From positions 1 through 32,701 of the forward strand of contig JAGVJG010000145.1 of the NCBI GenBank assembly GCA_020051235.1: a stretch of 32,701 bases of DNA, written 5' to 3'. The position numbers were made by a program, and so were the translations under genes. Below, in pieces: positions 17,145 through 25,630 of this stretch. Within the stretch, counting starts at the first letter, position 1; each line of letters starts with the position of its first letter. This stretch comes from Parachlamydiales bacterium. Lineage in GTDB: Bacteria > Chlamydiota > Chlamydiia > Chlamydiales > Parachlamydiaceae. Under the pieces are notes generated by a model. The model worked only from the letters and a program-made list of their open reading frames with translations, was not told the DNA's origin and did no database searches.

Positions 17145-18071
17145 CTAATTTTCCCGGTTAGGGTCAAAATTCAGTATTATCGGTTTATCGACAGTGGAAA
17201 AGAGTATCACTACAGCAAAAGCCTCTTTCAGCTCTTTTTCATCAAACCTTTTATTCGTTGGGGATAACGAATTGATAGCGAACTCAAAATGCTCGTAGAA
17301 ATATTCAGGAATATTCAAGTTTTCGCCAAACATTTCTTTTCTGGACAATTCTAAAAAAAACTTTCCTTGTATCCCTGGAAGTTTATTTTCTACAAAATAG
17401 AACATTAAAGTATTAATAATATTCATTTTTTGATGATCATGCATATTTATGTTTATAAATATTTTTGTTAATTCGAGAAGTGAAAGACCACTTTCTTTTA
17501 ATATTAATAATGCAAAATTTCTTCTCAAATCGACTTTCTCACTTAAATTAGAATCTTGAAGTTCATCGGGTTCATTGAGAAGGTTTAAAACTCTTGCTAA
17601 AACTTTATAGTTGCCTTTGGCTATATCGCATCTTGCTTTTTGCAAAAATAATTCTTTATTTTCTTTACTCAATGGCAATTTAAGCAAATCGTCATAACTG
17701 GGAGTTTTATTTAAATTAAGTTCGTAGTAATTAATTCTCTCTTTATGGTCTGTAATTAAAGATTTAAACCAACTTTTTAATTTGGTAAATTTATTAATTA
17801 ATAAATTTTTCTCTAACTGTCTAGCGCCCTCCAAATCCATTTTTTTTAACTTTTCTACCGCGTGTTCTGTTTTAAGGGTTTCAAGGGGAGATAGTTTGTC
17901 AATCTTAACAACAGATTCTAAACGTTTAACGAGCTCATTTAAGGTGTATTTTTCCTGTGTTTTTTGATCAACGTATTTTCGACCCTGCCAGAAACTAACT
18001 TCTGGCTTTAGATTTCCAATATATTGAGAATATTCATCTATAGTAGATTTATTATCTATAGTTTTGCCCAT
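17145..18071 (-). CDS. Unknown 308-residue protein
   Basis: I recognise no family. The protein is predominantly helical, rich in Lys, Leu and Asn, without signal peptide, transmembrane helix or cysteine-based motif. Residues 55-110 are strongly charged and could form a coiled coil; the centre contains LARVLNLLNEP and LALLILKESG-like helices reminiscent of helical-repeat folds, but no repeat is convincing. The ATG at 18071 lacks a clear ribosome site. Codon use looks AT-rich, like the other lineage-specific genes here. The convergent stem-loop at 17104 probably ends its transcript. Confidence 0.65.
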   Translation of the reverse strand: MGKTIDNKSTIDEYSQYIGNLKPEVSFWQGRKYVDQKTQEKYTLNELVKRLESVVKIDKLSPLETLKTEHAVEKLKKMDLEGARQLEKNLLINKFTKLKSWFKSLITDHKERINYYELNLNKTPSYDDLLKLPLSKENKELFLQKARCDIAKGNYKVLARVLNLLNEPDELQDSNLSEKVDLRRNFALLILKESGLSLLELTKIFININMHDHQKMNIINTLMFYFVENKLPGIQGKFFLELSRKEMFGENLNIPEYFYEHFEFAINSLSPTNKRFDEKELKEAFAVVILFSTVDKPIILNFDPNREN

Positions 18072-18182
18072 ACGATAATTATATTAATTAAAGACCTAAT
18101 AACCTAATTAACTGTATCTTTAAAAAATGGATTTTTAAGCTTAAAAGACTTATGAATTTGTTAGATTGGGAGGCCCTCTAAA

Positions 18183-19751
18183 TTGAATAGTTTTGAAACG
18201 TTTGTTTTTTTAACGGCTTTATCCATTATTCTTGTTGGTGTTGCGCAGCGCTTAAGCCTTTCCTACCCTATTTTGCTGGTTGTTGGAGGCTTGCTACTTG
18301 GTTATATTCCGGGACTTACCTTATTAAACCTTGAGCCTACCTTCATTTTAGTGCTGGTGTTGCCTCCTATTTTATATTACGCCGCCTATACACTTCCTCA
18401 TCAAGAATTCAAACGGCACTTAAAGGAAATAATAGGTCTTGCATTAGGACTTGTCCTCTTCACTACTGCCGCTATTGGAATATTCTTTAAATGGCTTTTT
18501 CCTGAATTACCTTGGGCCCTTGCATTTACTTTTGGCGCCATTATCTCTCCACCGGATGCGGTATCTGCAACAGCAATTTTAAAAAGATTTACAATTAGTG
18601 AACGACTTTTGGGCATCTTGGAAGGAGAAAGCCTAATTAATGATGCGACCGGTCTTGTATTATATCGTGTAGGAGTTGTGGCTTTATTATCAGGCACTTT
18701 CTCCTTTTTTGATGCGGGTTTTGAATTCGTTCGAGTAGCAACAGGGGGCATCTTAATTGGAGTGATATGCGGCTTTTTATTTCATCTTTTTTCAAGTCGT
18801 TTTTTTGAACCTGTACTTGCCGTCATTTTTACTTTCCCTATTCCATATTTAACTTATCTCATTGCCGATCGACTAGAGGTATCAGGTGTGCTTGCAGTGG
18901 TAATGTGCGGTTTAATCGGTTCACGTCTACTTATTACCAAATTTAGTTCTCTTACACGCGTGGTAGGTTGGGCTACTTGGGATACGCTTATAATATTACT
19001 AAACTGCTTTGTCTTTTTCTTGATTGGTCTGCAGCTACATGAGATTGCCGAGAGATTATCTCCAATGACCCTCTTAACCTATGTGGGATACGGATTTATT
19101 CTTACTCTTGCCGCGATGGCCATACGGTTCTTTTGGGTATTTTTTCAATATAGCTTCCTCTATTTTCAAAAATACACCTACCGCGGCAAAAAGCAAGTTT
19201 ACAATGACTCTATGATTATAAGTTGGGCCGGGATGAGAGGAATCGTTTCTATTGCAGCAGCTCTATCTCTACCCTATACGATGCTGGATGGAACTCCCTT
19301 ACCGGGTCGTGACATCGTGATTTTGTTAAGTTTTATCGTGATCTTCTTTTCATTAATTATTCCCGGACTTACTTTTTCAAAACTGATGCGAGTACTAAAA
19401 ATTCCCCATACACATGAACAAATAGACACGAAAAACATTCGACATGAGCTTTTAAAGGTAGCTCAAGAAGAGATGTCTCTTCTTAAAAAAGCTAAAATAC
19501 TTAATGAAAAAGAACATGCATTTTTAAGCTCCTATTTCAATCTAAGACACGACATGCTTGAAATTGTTTCTCACCAGAAAATGATCACCGATACATTGGA
19601 TGAAGCAAGAAAGAAGATTTTATCTAGAAAGAGATCAAGATTAATAGAGCTCTGGGAACAAGAAGAAATCAACGATCACTTATTTAATTTGATTGCGCGA
19701 GAACTTGATTTGGAAGAGGTTTATTTAGCGAGAGCGGAACTCTCTACTTAA
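18183..19751 (+). CDS. Na+/H+ antiporter, CPA1 family
   Basis: This 522-residue inner-membrane cation/proton exchanger has about 12 hydrophobic helices over residues 1-400 and a soluble helical tail of about 120 residues. CPA1 hallmarks are FGAIISPPDAVSATAIL, the ion-binding EGESLINDATGLVLYR with Asn-Asp, and SWAGMRGIVSIAAALSLP. The start is a TTG preceded by GGGAGG at 18169-18174, a strong ribosome site that settles the choice. It would exchange Na+ or K+ for H+ for pH and ion homeostasis. The stop overlaps the convergent DsbA-like gene by 8 nt. Confidence 0.92.
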   Translation: MNSFETFVFLTALSIILVGVAQRLSLSYPILLVVGGLLLGYIPGLTLLNLEPTFILVLVLPPILYYAAYTLPHQEFKRHLKEIIGLALGLVLFTTAAIGIFFKWLFPELPWALAFTFGAIISPPDAVSATAILKRFTISERLLGILEGESLINDATGLVLYRVGVVALLSGTFSFFDAGFEFVRVATGGILIGVICGFLFHLFSSRFFEPVLAVIFTFPIPYLTYLIADRLEVSGVLAVVMCGLIGSRLLITKFSSLTRVVGWATWDTLIILLNCFVFFLIGLQLHEIAERLSPMTLLTYVGYGFILTLAAMAIRFFWVFFQYSFLYFQKYTYRGKKQVYNDSMIISWAGMRGIVSIAAALSLPYTMLDGTPLPGRDIVILLSFIVIFFSLIIPGLTFSKLMRVLKIPHTHEQIDTKNIRHELLKVAQEEMSLLKKAKILNEKEHAFLSSYFNLRHDMLEIVSHQKMITDTLDEARKKILSRKRSRLIELWEQEEINDHLFNLIARELDLEEVYLARAELST

Positions 19752-20271
19752 CTAATAATTCTTCAATGGCAGATTTAATCGCTTCAAATTCATATTCCCC
19801 TTCATATTTTTGACCGTTTATAAAAAAGGAAGGGGTGCCATTTACTCCGCTTTTTGCGCCTTCTAAAAAGTCCTTTTTAATCTTTAAATCAAACTCGTGT
19901 TGATCGAGGGCTTTTTTCATTTCAACTGCATTAAGACCAATTGAAGAGGCTAAATCAACCAATAGTTGAAGGCTGAGAGATTCTTGATTTTCAAATATGA
20001 GATCATGCATCTCCCAAAATTTGCCATATTTTGCCGCAAACTCACAAGCTTCGGCGGCCGGCTTTGCCATCGGATGCATTTCCGCTAGAGGAAAATGGCG
20101 ATAAACGAATCGAAGGTTATCTCCAAAATACTCTTGAATCTCTTTGATTATTGGATAGGCATGTCCGCAGTGGGGACATTCAAAATCGCCATATTCAACA
20201 AGAGTGATAGGGGCGTTTTTATTGCCTTGAATATGGTCTTGCTCATTTATATTTTGTGTTAGCCTTGCCAT
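19744..20271 (-). CDS. Cytoplasmic DsbA-family thiol oxidoreductase
   Basis: This 175-residue thioredoxin-fold protein with a helical insertion has redox motif CPHC (32-35) in VEYGDFECPHCGHAYP, the cis-proline strand GVNGTPSFFING and a typical DsbA helical domain. No signal peptide is present, so it acts in the cytoplasm, unlike classical periplasmic DsbA. AAGGGGGT before the ATG is a strong ribosome site inside the preceding peroxiredoxin gene, whose stop is 1 nt away. The pairing with a peroxiredoxin suggests that it reduces the peroxiredoxin or handles thiol damage. Partner not proven. Confidence 0.88.
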   Translation of the reverse strand: MARLTQNINEQDHIQGNKNAPITLVEYGDFECPHCGHAYPIIKEIQEYFGDNLRFVYRHFPLAEMHPMAKPAAEACEFAAKYGKFWEMHDLIFENQESLSLQLLVDLASSIGLNAVEMKKALDQHEFDLKIKKDFLEGAKSGVNGTPSFFINGQKYEGEYEFEAIKSAIEELLVK

Positions 20272-20272
20272 A

Positions 20273-20746
20273 TCAACCCCCTTTGTCCATTTTTTCTAAA
20301 GCCTCTAAAATGCCGTCTGCCCCTGGATTTTCAGCGACAGGAGAAAGATAGTTCCAAGCGATTTTCCCATTCTTATCAATCACGTAGAGAGCTCTTGCAC
20401 ACGTTCCCGTATCTTCTTGATAAGCCCCATATTTTTTTGAGACTTCCCCCTTAGGTTGAAAATCGGCGAGTAGGGGAAAATGAATATGTCGATCTTTAGC
20501 AAAAGCCGCATGACACCAATATCCATCAACAGAGATACCTAGAATATCGGCGTTGTGTTTTTTGAATTCTGAAAGAAGTTCGTTATAAAGACCCATTTGA
20601 TCGCTACATACGGGACTGAAGTCGGCGGGGTAAAATGCCAAAATGACATTTTTTCCTTTAAGATCATGTAGTGAAATACTTTGATCAGGGGTTACATGTA
20701 ATGTAAAGTCAGGAGCTTCAGTGCCCACTTCAAGCAAATTAGACAT
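20273..20746 (-). CDS. Peroxiredoxin (AhpC/TSA family)
   Basis: This 157-residue protein is counted from the ATG at 20746, which has GAGG five bases upstream; an in-frame GTG lies 6 nt further out. The peroxidatic cysteine sits in FYPADFSPVCSDQM, where Ser replaces the more usual Thr, followed by GISVDGYWCHAAFAKD, FPLLADFQPKGEVSKKYG and ALYVIDKNGKIAWNY, all standard for the family. A second cysteine in YWCHAAF and a third in TGTCARAL could resolve. The enzyme reduces H2O2 or organic peroxides in the cytoplasm. It is directly followed by the DsbA-like gene, a likely reductant. Confidence 0.93.
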   Translation of the reverse strand: MSNLLEVGTEAPDFTLHVTPDQSISLHDLKGKNVILAFYPADFSPVCSDQMGLYNELLSEFKKHNADILGISVDGYWCHAAFAKDRHIHFPLLADFQPKGEVSKKYGAYQEDTGTCARALYVIDKNGKIAWNYLSPVAENPGADGILEALEKMDKGG

Positions 20747-20778
20747 ATCCACCTCACTACATTGAAGTGTAACAAGAA

Positions 20779-21464
20779 TTAGATTTGATTGAGGATGATA
20801 TCCGTAAATTGTTCAGCATGAGTAACCATGGGACTATGAGGACTTTCAATTTCAATCACATTCATTCCCAAGTTTCTTGCCCGTTCCGCCTGTGAAATCA
20901 TGATAGGTAAACTTTTTGTGCAATGTATAAATACTTGTTTAATGTGAGGAGCTTCTCCTTTTTCCAAGACTTCCACTCCCTCAATAAAACATTTAGTGGA
21001 TTGCGCACAAATGAGAGGCATCGCCCACTCTTTTTGTTCGTCCGTTTCAAAACCATAATTATTGATATTGAAAGGAGTAATTATCCCTTCACCTTGAAAA
21101 GCAGTATGGGCTTCGGGTCCTAATATATCCAACAAGCTTTCTTGGCTTCGTGGTATCAAAGCGTCTAGATACACAAGTTTATCGATCACGTGTGCTTTTC
21201 TTTTTGCGACACCCGCAATGACCATGCCCCCATAACTATGTCCAAGCAAAACCAACTGTTTCAATCCCAGTCGATCAATTAATTCACAAATATCATCCAC
21301 ATGATCTTTTAAACCACATTTACATTTAATTCGCTAGATCGATTCCCCATTCCTTTTAAGGTAGGCGTATAAACATCGAATTTTTTCTTAAGATCGCCCA
21401 GACATCTATCCCAAATCCAAGCACCTTGAAATCCACCGTGAACAAGCAAAAGAGGGTTTGACAT
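20779..21464 (-). pseudogene. Alpha/beta hydrolase split by a one-base frameshift
   Basis: Two adjoining minus-strand frames together make one alpha/beta hydrolase of about 225 residues. The first (21464 to 21309) holds MSNPLLLVHGGFQGAWIW, the oxyanion HGG loop, and the second (from about 21300) holds the nucleophile elbow GHSYGG and a late ESPHSPM with the catalytic His candidate. They are joined at GTGGTTTAAAAGATCATG near 21308, where the first frame meets TAA. Adding one T would give a continuous VVLKDHVDDI, as in intact esterases of the methylesterase/MenH-like group. Possible causes are a true inactivating deletion, a base-calling error in the T/A run, or slippage. Its ATG is 5 nt after the ABC permease stop. 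Confidence 0.8.
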
Positions 21465-21468
21465 AACC

Positions 21469-22281
21469 TTAGTATAAAATTTTCGGATATAATTTGGTGG
21501 CAATAATAACCAAAATACCAAATACGAAAAAGCTTACACCAAAATCGATCGCTAGTTGGGTATAAGTTGATTCTCCCGTAATCATAAAACTACGAAGAGC
21601 ATTTACCTGATAGGTAAGAGGATTCAAAAAGGATAATACTTTTAACCAATGAGGCATAATGTCGATAGGATATAAAGCATTACTCGCAAAGAATAAAGGT
21701 AAAGCAAGCACTTGTCCTATTCCCATAAATCGTTCTCTTTTTTTCACAATCGAGGCAATTATTAATGAGAAGGTTGAAAAAACCGCTCCTATTAACATGA
21801 CCGTTGCAATCACACCCAAAATCGGCAATATTTCCCAACGAATGTTTACACCGACCGAATAAGATAATAAGTAAATAACTAAGATTTGTGTAACTCCTCT
21901 CAGTCCTGCCGCGATGGCTCGTCCAATTACTAAAATATAGCGAGGAGCAGGGGATACTAAAATCTTATGCAATATGCCCATGTCACGCTCCCATATGAGC
22001 GCGATTCCATAAAAGATGGCAATAAAGAGTATACTTTGTGCAAGGATGCCGGGAGCTATATAATCTAAGTAAGAAAGATTGCCTGTGGGTATCGCCTTGA
22101 TTTTGGCCATGGCTTGTCCAAATATCAATAACCAGACAAAAGGCTGAATCATTCTAGTGACTAGCTCAAATGGATCATGTTTAAGCTTTCGCATGTCGGC
22201 TTGAACAATCGCCATGACCTGTTCATAACGGACTCGGATCGTCCTAAAGATGGGAGATTGTGTTTCTGACTTGCTTGACAT
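21469..22281 (-). CDS. ABC-2 type transporter permease (DrrB-like)
   Basis: This 270-residue inner-membrane permease is taken from the ATG at 22281, which follows TTTGGAAA; an in-frame ATG at 22335 would add 18 residues inside the ATPase gene. Six hydrophobic segments follow a cytoplasmic N-terminus. The family region WERDMGILHKILVSPAPR and the late ALYPIDIMPHWLKVLSFLNPLTY are classic for daunorubicin-resistance-type exporters. It partners with the ATPase encoded just upstream on the same strand, overlapping its end by 38 nt. Exported substrate is unknown: drug, lipid or polysaccharide are all known in the family. Confidence 0.9.
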   Translation of the reverse strand: MSSKSETQSPIFRTIRVRYEQVMAIVQADMRKLKHDPFELVTRMIQPFVWLLIFGQAMAKIKAIPTGNLSYLDYIAPGILAQSILFIAIFYGIALIWERDMGILHKILVSPAPRYILVIGRAIAAGLRGVTQILVIYLLSYSVGVNIRWEILPILGVIATVMLIGAVFSTFSLIIASIVKKRERFMGIGQVLALPLFFASNALYPIDIMPHWLKVLSFLNPLTYQVNALRSFMITGESTYTQLAIDFGVSFFVFGILVIIATKLYPKILY

Positions 22282-23038
22282 TTCCAAACTCTGCTGTTTC
22301 TTTGATTGAGCTTCCGGTATGTAAAATAAAGACATCGTCTAAGGTTGCTTTTGGACCGAGTGACGCTTTTAGATTATGGGGTGAATCCATGGCGACAATA
22401 TGCCCTTTATGCATAAAGGCGACCGTGTCGCAAAAACTATCGGCCTCGTCCATATCGTGAGTTGTCATTAAAATGGTGGTATCAAATTGCTTTCGCCATT
22501 CTTGAATGTGTTTCCAAAGCGTTTTTCTTGCGGCGGGATCAAGGCCTACTGTCGGCTCATCTAAAAATAACACTTGGGGTTCATGTACTAACGCTTGAGC
22601 TATTTCTAGCCTTCGAATCATACCGCCTGAATATTGATTAACAAGCTGGGACGCCACATCGGAAAGCCCCATGAATTCAAGAACTTCACTAATTCTTCTT
22701 TCACGTTTAGGTGCACAAAGACCATATAACTTTGCCGAGAGTTGTAAATTTTCGTATCCGCTGAGCTCTCCATCCGCTGATAATAGTTGAGGAACGTACC
22801 CAATAATTTTTCGAACTTCGCCTGGCTGTTTAATCAAATCAAAATCCAAAACCTTCGCTGTTCCCGATGTTACAGGCAATAAAGTCGTTAACATCTTTAT
22901 GGTCGTGCTTTTTCCGGCCCCATTGGGTCCCAGTAATCCAAACATTTTACCCTTTTCAACATCAAATGAGATATTATCAACGGCCACTTTTTCGCCGTAA
23001 TTTCGGGTTAATTTTAAAACTTGCAGAGTAAATTGCAT
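22244..23038 (-). CDS. ABC transporter ATPase (DrrA-like)
   Basis: This 264-residue ATP-binding subunit has Walker A GPNGAGKS (37-44), the Q-loop region YVPQLLSADGELSGYENL, signature YSGGM, Walker B LFLDEPTVGLDP and H-loop MTTHDMDEAD. The sequence is typical of the DrrA/NodI export group. It powers the adjacent permease. Its start is 36 nt from the divergent histidine-phosphatase-like gene, so a compact shared promoter region is implied. No clear ribosome site is visible. Confidence 0.95.
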   Translation of the reverse strand: MQFTLQVLKLTRNYGEKVAVDNISFDVEKGKMFGLLGPNGAGKSTTIKMLTTLLPVTSGTAKVLDFDLIKQPGEVRKIIGYVPQLLSADGELSGYENLQLSAKLYGLCAPKRERRISEVLEFMGLSDVASQLVNQYSGGMIRRLEIAQALVHEPQVLFLDEPTVGLDPAARKTLWKHIQEWRKQFDTTILMTTHDMDEADSFCDTVAFMHKGHIVAMDSPHNLKASLGPKATLDDVFILHTGSSIKETAEFGNVKQVRNTISHL

Positions 23039-23074
23039 AATGTTGAGATAGCAAAAAAAGAGCCAAAAGGAAAG

Positions 23075-23677
23075 ATGAAAGCAATCCTATTATTAATATT
23101 TGCATTTTGTGCGCTTGAAGCGGCTGATAGAAAACTAATCGTTATTCGAAGTGGGGAATCAATAAGTGATCAAGGCCACTTTTATAATACCTCTCCTCAA
23201 AACTCGGGTTATGTCCAATCAGATTTAACCGATGCGGGTAAAGCTTCGATCAGTCGTTTAGCAAAGGATTTAAGATCACAAGGCTTTAGAAACGACAACA
23301 TCGGCGCCGTTTTTGTTTCTCCCCTTCCGAGAGCTTTACAAACAGCCCAGATCCTTGTTCAAGAAGGCCTTATCTCTCAGGATAAAATTAATATGGATCC
23401 GAGACTAATTGAAGGAAATGCAGGAAACTTAGAGGGCAAAGCCATCTTTCCCGCTTGGAAGCCTTTTGTAGCAAAAGATCATAATGCCGAAGAGCAATCA
23501 TCTGTCCAAGAACGAGTACGCGCCTTTTATCAATTCATCTACTCCACTTATAGAAAAGGCAATCTCATAGTAATAACAACAGAGGTTCCCGCTCAACTCG
23601 TTATCCAAGCGGCGATTAATGTTAAATTGAATTTACAGCCGGGACAGTATAAGATAGTTCCATTACCCGGAAATTAG
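23075..23677 (+). CDS. Exported histidine-phosphatase-fold protein lacking both catalytic histidines
   Basis: The protein has 200 residues from the ATG at 23075, which follows AAAAGGAAAG and opens a clean signal peptide (about residues 1-16, ending LEAA). The body follows the phosphoglycerate-mutase-like fold: IRSGES where RHGE is expected, TDAGKASISRLAKDLR, VSPLPRALQTA, RLIEGNAGNLEG and VQERVRAF. The phospho-acceptor histidine is Ser26. The second histidine, normally in a VxxHG segment, is replaced by ITTEVP. The arginines are kept. It is therefore likely a non-catalytic binding protein outside the cytoplasm. A longer frame from 23021 would destroy the signal peptide and is rejected. Confidence 0.8.
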   Translation: MKAILLLIFAFCALEAADRKLIVIRSGESISDQGHFYNTSPQNSGYVQSDLTDAGKASISRLAKDLRSQGFRNDNIGAVFVSPLPRALQTAQILVQEGLISQDKINMDPRLIEGNAGNLEGKAIFPAWKPFVAKDHNAEEQSSVQERVRAFYQFIYSTYRKGNLIVITTEVPAQLVIQAAINVKLNLQPGQYKIVPLPGN

Positions 23678-23678
23678 T

Positions 23679-24125
23679 ATGGATCATTCATTAGTCGAAG
23701 CATTAAAAGAGTTGTTATTTAGTCGTGAGGCGCAAACGCAAGACGATCTATCAGACTCTCTTATTAAAAAAGGATTCGATGTCAATCAGTCCAAAATTTC
23801 AAGGCTCCTTCGAAAATTAGGAGCGATTAAAGTTGAAAATACTAAAGGGCAAACCGTCTACTCTCTTCCGCGTGAGCCTTCGCCCCCCACTCTAAAAACA
23901 GAGCTTAGAGAATTGATTTTAGATGTGACCGCAAATGAAGCCCTTGTTGTTATTTTTACAAGTCCGGGTTCGGCTTCTATGGTGGCAAGGATGCTCGACT
24001 ACGCCCAGATTGAGACTGACATTTTAGGGACTGTGGCAGGCGATGACACCATATTTGTCGCCCCAAAGAGTATTAAGGAAACAAAAGCCTTAAAAGACGA
24101 AATTAAAGACCTTCTCCTAGGGTAA
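23679..24125 (+). CDS. argR: Arginine repressor
   Basis: This 148-residue arginine-responsive transcription regulator has an N-terminal winged helix (about 1-65) with the recognition region QSKISRLLRKLGAIKV. The C-terminal hexamerisation and arginine-binding core ends in the characteristic LGTVAGDDTIFVAP. Length and domain order match E. coli ArgR and chlamydial ArgR. It starts 1 nt after the histidine-phosphatase-like gene and is followed after 46 nt by an amino acid antiporter whose upstream region holds an ARG-box-like palindrome, so it probably controls that transporter in response to arginine. In Chlamydia, ArgR is known to control an amino acid transporter operon. Confidence 0.93.
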   Translation: MDHSLVEALKELLFSREAQTQDDLSDSLIKKGFDVNQSKISRLLRKLGAIKVENTKGQTVYSLPREPSPPTLKTELRELILDVTANEALVVIFTSPGSASMVARMLDYAQIETDILGTVAGDDTIFVAPKSIKETKALKDEIKDLLLG

Positions 24126-24135
24126 AGTCAAATTA

Positions 24136-24153
24136 ATTGCATAAATATGCATA
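24136..24153 (+). promoter_or_regulatory. ARG-box-like operator before the APC antiporter
   Basis: ATTGCATAAATATGCATA contains TGCAT and ATGCA arms separated by four bases, the same geometry as the ArgR box TGAAT-N4-ATTCA, with one symmetric A-to-C change in each arm. A looser half-site, TTATGCA, reaches the start codon at 24172. It lies between argR and the transporter gene. Confidence 0.5.
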
Positions 24154-24171
24154 TTTTGCTATATTTTATGC

Positions 24172-25563
24172 ATGAACAAGAAACTCAGCTTACTACCCCT
24201 TGCCGTCCTCATGATTGCCGCCATCGACAACATGAGAAATTTGCCTGCCGCTGCCCTTTTCGGACCGTCGCTAATTTTCTTTTTTGCGATTGCGGCTATT
24301 ATCTTTTTAATACCCACGGCCCTTGTTTCAGCTGAACTATCTGCGGCCCTTCCTGAAAGTGGCGGTGTCTATCATTGGGTTAATCGAGCTTTCGGACAAA
24401 AATTTGCCATGGCCGCTATTTGGCTACAGTGGATCAATACCATGGTTTGGTATCCGACGATGCTTTCCTTTATTGCCGGCACGCTCGCTTATCTAATCGA
24501 TCCCGCTCTTGCTGAAAATAAAACATACCTCATCTCGACCATTTTAATTATTTTCTGGACGCTGACTTTAGTGAATCTAAAAGGTATAAACGTCTCCGCC
24601 CTTCTCAACACCATTTTCTGCGCCATCGGCACCATGACCCCCCTCGTTTTTTTAATTGGCTTAGGAGGCGTTTGGTATTTTTCAGGAAAGCCCTTACAAA
24701 TCGAACTAACCACAGACAATTTAATTCCTAATCTTTCTAATTCGACGAGCTGGGTTTCTTTAATCGCGATCATGGCCTCGTTTTTAGGTATGGAGCTTTC
24801 CGGTGTTCACATCAATGACATCAAAAATCCGCAAAAGACTTTTCCTAAAGCAACGCTACTCGCCACTCTCTTCATTTTCTTATCAATGTTGCTTGGCTCC
24901 CTTTCCATCGCCTTCGTTCTTCCAGAAAAAGAAATCAATTTGATCTCAGGTGTGATGCAAATGTTCAGTCGTTTCTTCTCGGCATTTGGAATCGAAGCCT
25001 TTACTCCCTACTTAACATTATTAATTGTAGTCGGATCGGTAGGCACTATGATCAATTGGCTTATTTCTCCCGCCAAAGGCCTTTTACATGCCGCTGAATT
25101 TGGCTTCCTGCCATCCTTTTTCACCAAGAAAAACAAAGCGGGCGTTGCTTCCAATATTTTGATTTGCCAGGCGCTATTAGTGACATTCTTCTGTCTAACC
25201 TTCCTATTTATTCCTAGTGTAAACGCCTTTTATTGGTTTTTGACAGCTCTTAGTACAGAGCTTTACATGATCATGTACATCTTGATGTTTGCGTCCGCCA
25301 TTGCCCTTCACTACAAACATAAAGAAAGAAAGGCGGCTTTTAAAATACCCTTTGGATCAGCGGGTATTTGGACGACGGGTATTTTAGGTCTTATCGGGTG
25401 CATCACAACGATCATTGTGAGCTTCTTTCCGCCTGATAATGTTCAGCTATCAAGTCCCTCCCAATATCTTTATATGATTATTGCCGGAAACATTCTTACA
25501 ATCAGCCCTCTCTTTTTATTTTACTATTACAAGAGTCGATCATGGGTTGCTTTGCAAGAATAG
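24172..25563 (+). CDS. APC-family amino acid antiporter (GadC/AaxC-like)
   Basis: This 463-residue inner-membrane transporter has about 12 hydrophobic helices. The first helices read LMIAAIDNMRNLPAAALFG and LVSAELSAALPESGGVYHWV, matching the glutamate/GABA and arginine/agmatine exchanger branch of the amino acid-polyamine-organocation superfamily. WLQWINTMVWYP and SPAKGLLHAAEFGFLP are also typical. Location directly after argR and behind a putative ArgR operator favours arginine or a related cationic amino acid as substrate, as for chlamydial AaxC, but no decarboxylase gene lies nearby. Substrate assignment is inference. The ATG overlaps the end of the palindromic AT-rich spacer. Confidence 0.88.
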   Translation: MNKKLSLLPLAVLMIAAIDNMRNLPAAALFGPSLIFFFAIAAIIFLIPTALVSAELSAALPESGGVYHWVNRAFGQKFAMAAIWLQWINTMVWYPTMLSFIAGTLAYLIDPALAENKTYLISTILIIFWTLTLVNLKGINVSALLNTIFCAIGTMTPLVFLIGLGGVWYFSGKPLQIELTTDNLIPNLSNSTSWVSLIAIMASFLGMELSGVHINDIKNPQKTFPKATLLATLFIFLSMLLGSLSIAFVLPEKEINLISGVMQMFSRFFSAFGIEAFTPYLTLLIVVGSVGTMINWLISPAKGLLHAAEFGFLPSFFTKKNKAGVASNILICQALLVTFFCLTFLFIPSVNAFYWFLTALSTELYMIMYILMFASAIALHYKHKERKAAFKIPFGSAGIWTTGILGLIGCITTIIVSFFPPDNVQLSSPSQYLYMIIAGNILTISPLFLFYYYKSRSWVALQE

Positions 25564-25630
25564 ATAATTTTTATTTAAATATATCCTCCTAGCAGGGTAT
25601 AGGATTTTTAAAAATTACGGAGAATTGATC

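Noticed and set aside
21300..21312. Programmed -1 frameshift in the alpha/beta hydrolase
   Set aside because: The GTGGTTTAAAAG context is not an X-XXY-YYZ slippery site in the right frame and no downstream structure was seen; mutation or base-calling error is simpler.
23021..23074. Longer N-terminus of the histidine-phosphatase-like protein
   Set aside because: It lies inside the divergent ATPase gene start and would bury a clean signal peptide that has its own ribosome site.
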